From Algoriphagus mannitolivorans DSM 15301 (GTDB lineage Bacteria; Bacteroidota; Bacteroidia; Cytophagales; Cyclobacteriaceae), in NCBI RefSeq assembly GCF_000429425.1, contig NZ_AUBV01000004.1, positions 124,001 to 188,000 on the forward strand: a stretch of 64,000 nt of DNA, given 5' to 3'. The position numbers were made by a program, and so were the translations under genes. Positions within the stretch are counted from its first letter, which is position 1. Every line of letters begins with the position of its first letter. A model generated the notes under the pieces. It was not told where the DNA came from. It ran no database searches and saw only the letters and a list, made by a program, of their open reading frames with translations. This document shows positions 57,540 to 64,000 of the stretch, one piece after another.

Positions 57540-60443
57540 TTAGAAGGCAAAGGATGCTCCAAAGTTAACTTTCACGCCTGGTGCCAAGCTGGAGAAAATC
57601 TGATCTTGGGCTCCAAATGAAGTGAAGACAAATTCTTTTCTGTCGTTTAGCATATTTTGTACACCGAAGTTCAATCGGATTCTTTCGTCAGCTCCGAAAG
57701 TCTTGTTCACATTCAGATTCAAGGCATGGAAAGGTACAGAATACGTGTCAGTTCTGTTACCGAATCCTACATAGTTCAAGGTAGCACCCTGAACATTATA
57801 GAAAATCCCTGCTTCCCAACCGTTGCTGAAGTTATTGTAAGCAAAACCTGTGTTGATCAAGTAAGGAGCCTGACCAGCCATGTCTCGGGTTCTTCCGATC
57901 TCCTGACCTTCACGGGCAGTCAATTGTCTGGACTTCAGTTCTGACTCAGACATTGCAATCTGGGATTTAGTCACGGTCACATTGGTGGTCCAAAGGATAT
58001 TTTCCAAAGATGGAGCGATGAATTTCAAAGATTTTCTGAATTCTACTTCCACACCGGCTACTGTACCGTTACCTACGTTTCTTGGCTGGAAAGATCCTGG
58101 GTCAGCAAGGAATTGAACGATTTCGATAGGCTTTTCGAAGGTCTTGTAGAAAGCACTGAAAGACACCATTTCTGATCTGTTTTGGAATACTTCCCATCTC
58201 AAGTCAAAGTTGTTGATTCGGGTAGAAACCAAGTTACCATCCCAAAGCACATCCTGCCCACCATTGGTAGTCTCTCTATACATCCCGCCGATAAAAGTTC
58301 TACCGGTGATTGGGTCCAAAATTTCGGCATAAGAAAGCTCCTTGAAAGAAGGTCTTGCAATAGTTCTGGAAGCAGAGAATCTCAGGTTTTGGTTTTCCTT
58401 AAGACCGTAAACAAGGTTAAGAGTCGGGAAGAAGTCCAAATCGTCCAGCATCTCCACCAAGTCATAGTTGATGGTACCGGTCTGGTTGGTTCCAGTATAA
58501 TATTGGTTGAATTGCTCTACTCGAAGACCAAGGATGGCTTTTAGGTTTTTGGCTGGATTGGACTCGAAAGAGGTATATCCTGCGAAATTGGTCACATAGC
58601 CTTGGTACTGATTTGGATTGATTGGAATGAAATCAGGATTGTATCTTACCCCGTTTCTGTTCTCAGCAGAAAACAAGTTCTCTTGGTTCAGAATAGTGTT
58701 AGGATTTCCGTCAAGAACTGTATTTCCGGTCACAAACTGGAAGCTTTGAATTTCGAAGTCTCTGTATTTAAAGGTATAAGCTCCACCAAATCTCAATTTG
58801 GAATCACGTCCGAAAGACTTCATGTTTCGGGTCAAATCCACCTTACCATTCACGTTGTATTCTTCCAAAAATCTCCAGATTCTTACCGGAAGACCTACCT
58901 CAGTAGAAATGGTGTTAGTTGGCTGTCTGAATCTGGTAAATCTTACATCTGGATCCTCGATCACAGATCTTGTCGGAGCCAATCTCCAGTTGACTTCCCA
59001 GTTGGTCCCGTCAAAGAAATGGCTACCTGCCAAAAGGATGCTGGAAAGCGTTCTTTGGCTGTATTCTAGGTTATACTGCTTGGCTTCAAAGTTTGCTCCC
59101 AAGTTGGTATTCACGAAGTCAAAAGTTCCGGCTTTAGACTCACCGTTTTGAAGGTGGATGAAGTTTAGCTTGTATTTGGAAGCGTTGGTTTTCAAAGCAA
59201 TTCCTGCCAATCCACCAAGCAATACGTTGTTTACCCCATAGTTACCGGTTTGTCTTTCTAAAGCATCCAATTCAAACTCAGAGCTCTCAATTGGCTTTGC
59301 AAACAGATTATACTGTGCGTTTTGGTAGAACTCTGTCTCATTTTTGTATGTAAAGGCAGCATTGTATCCCCAGGTTACTTTTGGTCTTGCGATTTGATTT
59401 CCGAAAGAAATTCCAAATCCAAAGTCCATTGGAGAAGTCTTGGTGCTAGCTCCGAGAGTTTTGTTGAATCCACCCAAGATTGACTGATATTCCTGGCCTT
59501 TGGCACCATTGGGATTGCCCACTACCTCACCGTACTGAGGAACATTGGTGCTTCCTCCTGTAGGGATAGCTCGGGCACCATTGTCAAAACCTAAAAAGTC
59601 GGTCTTGCTACCTTCGTAAGTCAGGTAATTGGAATTGAAGTGCATGGATGGATTTACGCCGCCAGATACACTTACTCTGAATGTTTTTTCCTCAGGGAAG
59701 TCTTTGGTTTCGATGTCAACCACCCCGCCAGTAAAGTCGGCAGGAAGCTCCGCAGTAAATGATTTTGCCACCACAATGTTGTCAATCACATTGGTTGGGA
59801 AAATATCCATTTGGATGGTGTTTCGATCTGGATCCAATCCAGGAACGTCCATTCCGTTCAAAACCGTCTTGGTATATCGGTCACCCAATCCTCGAACGTA
59901 AACATATTTTCCACCTTCAACAGAGACACCGGTCACTCGCTTTACCGCAGAAGCTGCGTCACCATCACCGATTTGGCGGAAGGTGCTCGCTGTTATCCCG
60001 TCCAAAACGTTTGGTGCATTTCTTTTGACAGACATCATAGCTGATTCTGTAGTTCGGATGGCAGAAGCTGCAATGGTTACAGTTTCCAGCTCAGAGGCCT
60101 CTTCCTTCATCAGGATATCAGAGATGACAGCCACTTTTCCATCTTCCACCACTACGCTGGTCAATTCCACAGTAGAATAGGAGATGTAGGAAATCTGAAG
60201 GGTATAAGTACCGGGAGCTACTTTGATGTCAAATTTTCCATCGAAATCTGTAACAGCACCGGTGGAAGTTTCTCTCACCAATACGGAAACACCAAATAAT
60301 GGCTCTCCGGTAGATTCTTCGTAAATGGTTCCTCTAATCGTTCCGGTCTGCGCATAAGCAAAACCGGTAATCATCTGAAATAGAACAATCAGTGCGAAGG
60401 CGGCTGATCGGGCAATCTTAGATTTTGGAGTGATATTTTTCAT
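57540..60443 (-). CDS. TonB-dependent receptor with CarboxypepD_reg-like N-terminus
   Basis: 967 residues from ATG 60443. Signal peptide (AFALIVLFQMITGFAYAQ), then CarboxypepD_reg-like domain (TIRGTIYEESTGEPLFGVSVLV), plug with VKRVTGVSVEGGKYVYVRGLGDRYTKTVLNGMDVPG and DIFPTNVIDNIVV, and a 22-strand barrel ending in VNFGASFAF with a terminal Phe. Unlike SusC, no SusD gene is beside it; the upstream gene is a beta-helix-like lipoprotein. Substrate unknown (siderophore, phosphate compound or oligosaccharide are possible). Confidence 0.94.
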   Translation of the reverse strand: MKNITPKSKIARSAAFALIVLFQMITGFAYAQTGTIRGTIYEESTGEPLFGVSVLVRETSTGAVTDFDGKFDIKVAPGTYTLQISYISYSTVELTSVVVEDGKVAVISDILMKEEASELETVTIAASAIRTTESAMMSVKRNAPNVLDGITASTFRQIGDGDAASAVKRVTGVSVEGGKYVYVRGLGDRYTKTVLNGMDVPGLDPDRNTIQMDIFPTNVIDNIVVAKSFTAELPADFTGGVVDIETKDFPEEKTFRVSVSGGVNPSMHFNSNYLTYEGSKTDFLGFDNGARAIPTGGSTNVPQYGEVVGNPNGAKGQEYQSILGGFNKTLGASTKTSPMDFGFGISFGNQIARPKVTWGYNAAFTYKNETEFYQNAQYNLFAKPIESSEFELDALERQTGNYGVNNVLLGGLAGIALKTNASKYKLNFIHLQNGESKAGTFDFVNTNLGANFEAKQYNLEYSQRTLSSILLAGSHFFDGTNWEVNWRLAPTRSVIEDPDVRFTRFRQPTNTISTEVGLPVRIWRFLEEYNVNGKVDLTRNMKSFGRDSKLRFGGAYTFKYRDFEIQSFQFVTGNTVLDGNPNTILNQENLFSAENRNGVRYNPDFIPINPNQYQGYVTNFAGYTSFESNPAKNLKAILGLRVEQFNQYYTGTNQTGTINYDLVEMLDDLDFFPTLNLVYGLKENQNLRFSASRTIARPSFKELSYAEILDPITGRTFIGGMYRETTNGGQDVLWDGNLVSTRINNFDLRWEVFQNRSEMVSFSAFYKTFEKPIEIVQFLADPGSFQPRNVGNGTVAGVEVEFRKSLKFIAPSLENILWTTNVTVTKSQIAMSESELKSRQLTAREGQEIGRTRDMAGQAPYLINTGFAYNNFSNGWEAGIFYNVQGATLNYVGFGNRTDTYSVPFHALNLNVNKTFGADERIRLNFGVQNMLNDRKEFVFTSFGAQDQIFSSLAPGVKVNFGASFAF

Positions 60444-60517
60444 ACAGCGATTAAGTTTCAAAGCAAGGGGGAGGAAAGACACAGGCCTTGCAAACCCATG
60501 TCTTTCCGTAAGATTTT

Positions 60518-61753
60518 TTATTTGAAGTCGGCTAGTTGACCTGCAGCAGCAGCCCAAGTCCAGCCTTCGAATACAGATTTAGTAGCACCAACAGTGTTTG
60601 CTTTCAAGGCTACCGTGCTAGCATGCACGTCAGTACCGCTTCTGAAAGCTTGCTGAAGCGTTACGCCTTCTTTCAAAGTAGCTTCAAGCTTGTTGAATTT
60701 TAGAGCTCCGTTAGCGAAGGTTACATCAGAACCAGTGCTTAGGGACAAATCACCTCTTCCGGCGTTGTTGTTGTCTGCAGGAGAAGGGAAATTGAAGAAG
60801 TAAATGTTTTCGAAAGTTCCTCTTGCAGATGCTCTGAAGTCACCGAACTCAGAAGCAGGATGGCCTTTGACAGAACCGTTCTTTACAGTGTGTGCCGCAT
60901 TATAGGATCCTTCAGGGCCGTCGATTTCCAAAGCATGGTCTGTGTTTGCTCCGCAAATGATCAGGAAGTTATCCAATGTACCGGCCCAAGCTTGGTCAGT
61001 ATCCACTGCATCATCACCGGAGTTCCAGATCAAGGCGTTTTTCACAGATACTGTACCTCCAAACCATTCAATTCCATCATCTTGGTTGGCAACGACTTCA
61101 ACGTTTTCGATTACAGTTCCTGATCCAACTCCACCAAGTGTCAAACCATTGATTTCGTTACCTTCACCGATGTTTGCACCACCGTGACGGATTGAGATAT
61201 ATTTTAGGACTCCAGAATTGTCTGCGTCATCAGTACCTCCGTAAAGTCCATTGGTATCTGAGGCAGGAATTCCTTCAATTTGGATTTCGGTTACATCACC
61301 GGCAAAGGAACCTTTAGCTTTTCCAAGCACGATTAAGCCACCCCAAAGACCTTCCAAAGTAGGATCCAAGTTTGGAGAAGCGATTTGACCAGGCTGAATT
61401 TCATCAGCTACAGTGGTAAAAATGATAGGCTGAGTAGCGGTACCTGCTGCGTTGATTTTTGCACCTCTGGCAATTACCAAGGCAGTTGCATTTGCACCAG
61501 TTCCTACTTCACCTTTTACAATCACTCCCGGCTGAATCGTTAGCGTTACTCCTGATACTACCGAGATTCTTCCGGAAAGCACATAAACTTTACCGGTTTG
61601 CCAAGTAGTATTGGTGGTAATGTTGGAACTGACAACGATGCTAGAACCGCTGTTGCCATCCACATCGGTTGGCTTGTCATTGCCTTCGATACAGCTGGTA
61701 AATCCGATTAAGGACACCAAAAAAACGATCAAAATGCTGTTTACTTTTTTCAT
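60518..61753 (-). CDS. Beta-helix-like surface lipoprotein, TonB-receptor partner
   Basis: 411 residues from ATG 61753. Signal with lipobox Cys (FLVSLIGFTSCIEG). Rich in short repeats suggestive of a right-handed parallel beta-helix: VYVLSGRISVVSGVTLTIQPGVIVKGE, IARGAKINAAGTATQPIIFTT, EGLWGGLIVLGKAKG, TVIENVEVVANQDDGIEWFGGTV, DNFLIICGANTDHALEID. The gene is 74 bases upstream of the TonB receptor start on the same strand, so they are a pair. It probably binds the ligand at the surface. Not SusD. Confidence 0.82.
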   Translation of the reverse strand: MKKVNSILIVFLVSLIGFTSCIEGNDKPTDVDGNSGSSIVVSSNITTNTTWQTGKVYVLSGRISVVSGVTLTIQPGVIVKGEVGTGANATALVIARGAKINAAGTATQPIIFTTVADEIQPGQIASPNLDPTLEGLWGGLIVLGKAKGSFAGDVTEIQIEGIPASDTNGLYGGTDDADNSGVLKYISIRHGGANIGEGNEINGLTLGGVGSGTVIENVEVVANQDDGIEWFGGTVSVKNALIWNSGDDAVDTDQAWAGTLDNFLIICGANTDHALEIDGPEGSYNAAHTVKNGSVKGHPASEFGDFRASARGTFENIYFFNFPSPADNNNAGRGDLSLSTGSDVTFANGALKFNKLEATLKEGVTLQQAFRSGTDVHASTVALKANTVGATKSVFEGWTWAAAAGQLADFK

Positions 61754-61896
61754 TGGTTTATAAAATTGAATTGTGGTTTTGCACATTTTCTGGTACAAAG
61801 GTGAATTCAATTTTTCCCCCAGAAGAATAATTTGAATTATGGTTTTTTTAAAAATGGACGCAGAATTTAATATTGGATTAACAAAAAATGCATAAA

Positions 61897-61924
61897 AAAA
61901 GGCTTCTCGCCTGAGAAGCCTTTT
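61897..61924 (-). terminator. Terminator after the MoxR gene
   Basis: AAAAGGCTTCTC (61897-61908) pairs with GAGAAGCCTTTT (61913-61924), 4-base loop. On the minus strand it is followed by a T-run (A-run at 61894-61900 on plus). Confidence 0.88.
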
Positions 61925-61940
61925 AAAGGGTTATTTCATG

Positions 61941-62912
61941 TTATTTTAATGTTACCGACTTATTAATCGGCACCTTTTCCAAAAGTATTTTTACGAGGCT
62001 TCTGGTGTTGATTCCATCAGCTTCTGCCTCATAATTGAGCAGAATTCGGTGATTTAGAACATCTTCCGCGATTTCCTTGATGTCTTCAGGCAACACATAA
62101 TCGCGCCCATCCATATAGGCCACAGCCTTGGCAGCGAGGTTCAGATTGATACTTGCTCGCGGAGATACTCCAAACATGATATACTTCGCTTCATCCTTCA
62201 GTCCATATTGCTGGGGGAATCGGGTGGCGAAGACCAGTTCAATGATGTAGTTTTCCAGAGGCTCTGCCAATTTCACCGAATTGATTTCATTCCGGATGTC
62301 AAAAATATCCTGCTTGGAAAGAATAGGCTTTACCTCAGAACTGTATTGCATATTGGACATCCTGCGCATGACTTCCAATTCATCGGTCTTGCTTGGATAA
62401 TCAATATGAACTTTCATCATAAATCTATCTACCTGAGCTTCTGGCAAAGGGTAAGTACCCTCTTGGTCCACCGGGTTTTGGGTTGCTAAAACCAAGAAAG
62501 GACGATCTAGCTGGAAAGTGGTCTCTCCGATAGTTACCTGCTTCTCCTGCATGGCTTCCAACAGTGCCGATTGCACCTTGGCGGGGGAACGGTTGACCTC
62601 ATCTGCCAAAATCACATTCGAAAAAATCGGCCCTTTTTTCACCTCAAAACTTGCCGTTTGCTGATTGTAGATCATAGTACCGATCAAGTCTGCAGGCAAC
62701 AAATCCGGGGTAAATTGAATTCGGTTGAAATTCAGGTGGAGAACTTTAGCAAGGGTATTTACGGTGAGGGTTTTGGCCAGTCCTGGCACCCCTTCCAAAA
62801 GGATGTGTCCGTTGGTAAACAAGCCGATCAACAGGCGGTTGACCATTTTATCCTGACCTACAACCACCTTTTTTACTTCCTGTATGACTGCTGCAATTTT
62901 TTCCTGATGCAT
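61941..62912 (-). CDS. MoxR family AAA+ ATPase
   Basis: 323 residues from ATG 62912 (TTG 3 codons earlier unlikely). Walker A GHILLEGVPGLAKT (about 33-46), Walker B VILADEVNRSPAKVQ (about 100-114), sensor LVLATQNPVDQEGTYPLPEAQVDRF, and C-terminal lid. MoxR ATPases usually help metal-cofactor insertion or assembly with von Willebrand-A partners encoded nearby; none is present downstream on this strand, where a terminator follows. Confidence 0.95.
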   Translation of the reverse strand: MHQEKIAAVIQEVKKVVVGQDKMVNRLLIGLFTNGHILLEGVPGLAKTLTVNTLAKVLHLNFNRIQFTPDLLPADLIGTMIYNQQTASFEVKKGPIFSNVILADEVNRSPAKVQSALLEAMQEKQVTIGETTFQLDRPFLVLATQNPVDQEGTYPLPEAQVDRFMMKVHIDYPSKTDELEVMRRMSNMQYSSEVKPILSKQDIFDIRNEINSVKLAEPLENYIIELVFATRFPQQYGLKDEAKYIMFGVSPRASINLNLAAKAVAYMDGRDYVLPEDIKEIAEDVLNHRILLNYEAEADGINTRSLVKILLEKVPINKSVTLK

Positions 62913-63029
62913 GAAATTCAATGTTTATTCGCCGATTTGGCAGGCCTAAAATAGGGGAATTTATACCAACCAACAATCTTAAATGGTATAAGCGGAAAAG
63001 CCTCGATCCAAGGCAAATTTTAGGAATTT

Positions 63030-63653
63030 TTAAGAGCGACGAGGTTTCTTGCTAGTCCCGGCCTTGGCATATCCTGTCAGCCCTAGCAGTCTGTACACAC
63101 TTTCCTGATCCATTTCACGGATTTCTCCAGGTTGAAAATCTGCTATCGAAATCTTCTCCATGGAAAATCTCACCAATCGCAGGGTGGGAAATCCAACGGC
63201 TGCAGTCATCTTGCGAACCTGCCGGTTTTTCCCTTCAATCAGAGTCAGGGAGATCCAAGTATCCGGAATGGAAGCCCGGTAGCGAATCGGAGGATTTCGA
63301 TCTGGAAGACTTGGGGCAGGATCCAGAATTTTGGCAACCGCAGGCTTAGTGCGGTAGTCCTTTCCATCCACGTTGATGGTCACTCCAGCTTGTAATTGCT
63401 TCAGCGCTTCAGAGGTGGGTATGCCTTCTACCTGAGCAAAATAAGTGCGTTGGTGGCCAAACCTCGGGTTCAGCAGGTGATGATTCAGCCATTTGTCATC
63501 AGTGATCAGCAACAACCCCTCGCTGTCCTTGTCCAGTCGGCCAACAGGATAAACCTCCTTGGGAAAAGCGCCGAGAGAGGCCAATGTGGGCCCCTCTCCG
63601 CTGAATTGGCTGACTACGCCAAATGGTTTGTAAATAATAAAGTACCGGTGCAA
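63030..63653 (-). CDS. rRNA large-subunit pseudouridine synthase (RluE/RsuA type)
   Basis: 207 residues. Begins [25 protein letters not shown] without an S4 domain, catalytic Asp in [14 protein letters not shown] (about 35-48), then [24 protein letters not shown] with the RNA-binding motif. The start is TTG 63653, the codon before the usual first strand; no ATG is near. RluE modifies U2457 in E. coli; the target here is inferred. Confidence 0.92.
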   Translation of the reverse strand: MHRYFIIYKPFGVVSQFSGEGPTLASLGAFPKEVYPVGRLDKDSEGLLLITDDKWLNHHLLNPRFGHQRTYFAQVEGIPTSEALKQLQAGVTINVDGKDYRTKPAVAKILDPAPSLPDRNPPIRYRASIPDTWISLTLIEGKNRQVRKMTAAVGFPTLRLVRFSMEKISIADFQPGEIREMDQESVYRLLGLTGYAKAGTSKKPRRS

Positions 63654-63663
63654 AACTTAGGGT

Positions 63664-63840
63664 TTAACTTCCGCAGCCTACACAGTCAAAATGCGAGTTA
63701 ACGGGTTTAATTCCATCTCTTTGCATTTTCAAATTATGGATTTGATCCATGATTTCTGAATCGGCAATCAAATTACCGGTTAGTTGTTTCTTCAAGCTTT
63801 CAATTTGCTCATTGATTGCTTGGATCTGTTGTTCGGTCAT
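63664..63840 (-). CDS. Small coiled-coil protein with C-terminal CVGCGS tail
   Basis: 58 residues from ATG 63840: a heptad-rich N-terminal half (EQQIQAINEQIESLKKQL) and a C-terminal end NSHFDCVGCGS, so the protein stops two residues after a C-x-x-C motif. No membrane segment. The stop is 11 bases before the RluE start codon. A metal or redox tail is likely, but the function is unknown. Confidence 0.75.
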   Translation of the reverse strand: MTEQQIQAINEQIESLKKQLTGNLIADSEIMDQIHNLKMQRDGIKPVNSHFDCVGCGS

Positions 63841-64000
63841 AAAAGTAGTGTTTGGTTGTTAGTGATTGAGTGGATTGAAAATAACCAAAACCTGGGAAAA
63901 GGTTCCGATATAGCTTCAGTTTTTTAGGGTCAAAAATGAGGCCAGTTGAGAATGAGGGGATTAAATGAGGAATTGAGAATTAAGAATTAGAAATAGGTGG
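63841..64000. other. Right-edge spacer, no gene seen
   Basis: 160 bases, A+T-rich, with no open frame with a plausible start on either strand. It is probably the upstream region of the small CVGCGS gene, but no clear TAnnTTTG box is placed well. Confidence 0.6.

Noticed and set aside
1-64000. tRNA, rRNA, CRISPR array, insertion sequence or integrase
   Set aside because: I looked in the intergenic gaps and saw no cloverleaf-like, repeat-spacer or transposase signals; a covariance-model search would be more sensitive for small RNAs.

Overview
The window looks like chromosomal DNA from a Bacteroidota bacterium, most likely Cytophagia/Cyclobacteriaceae (Algoriphagus-like). The grounds are a fused SecDF, a DUF4270 lipoprotein, a CarboxypepD_reg-type TonB-dependent receptor, an alpha2-type glycyl-tRNA synthetase, many lipoproteins with a late Cys signal, Bacteroidota-type -7 promoter boxes (TAnnTTTG) close to start codons, and very few Shine-Dalgarno sites. 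Genus-level placement is inference. Gene density is high: no spacer exceeds about 300 bases. I saw no rRNA, tRNA, CRISPR array, intact insertion sequence or prophage.

Layout. 1-3023 (minus): start of glmS (cut by the left edge), a DUF4270 lipoprotein and a short GT5 glycogen-synthase-like protein. 3149-8405 (plus): panC-panD, a flippase/synthase-like membrane protein, a membrane Zn-peptidase, an acyl-CoA dehydrogenase and an AraC regulator. 8388-10532 (minus): YkgJ Cys-cluster protein, then an overlapping operon of a holin-X-like protein, a small anchored protein and a geranylgeranylglyceryl phosphate synthase. 10697-17443: two LOG-family proteins, rdgB, uridine kinase, secDF. 17557-21853 (plus): a small Cys-tailed protein followed by a tandemly duplicated pair (7-TM protein + histidine kinase) and one NarL-type response regulator. 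21863-27702: Gfo/Idh/MocA oxidoreductase, three small outer-membrane barrels, glycyl-tRNA synthetase, DUF6702 and HupE/UreJ proteins. 27780-33659: M1 peptidase, NIPSNAP protein, M20 amidohydrolase, and a Fic protein preceded by an array of inverted octamers. 33747-37447 (minus): purE-purK, Lmo0937-like peptide, membrane MutS-like ATPase. 37549-40206 (plus): a small basic protein, then an iodotyrosine-deiodinase-like nitroreductase between two paralogous lipoproteins.

41100-44975 holds a compact gene set encoding a type III polyketide synthase, a methyltransferase, a UbiA prenyltransferase and a GGR/FixC-like flavoprotein. Together these could make a methylated, prenylated or alkylated phenolic lipid; the product is not known to me. 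45078-51777: metzincin protease, Fur-family regulator, YcxB-like protein, fasciclin protein, rlmH, a Cys/His transglutaminase-like protein and a lipoprotein. 51906-57470: SlyD-type FKBP and envelope-sugar genes (GT2, Wzi-type barrel with partner lipoprotein, wecB with an overlapping DUF985 cupin). 57540-63840 (minus): TonB-dependent receptor with an upstream beta-helix-like lipoprotein, MoxR ATPase, RluE-type pseudouridine synthase and a 58-residue protein ending in a Cys-x-x-Cys tail.

Best candidates for undescribed biology are the type III PKS/UbiA cluster, the Fic operator array, the duplicated 7-TM/kinase modules, and the deiodinase homologue between duplicated lipoproteins.
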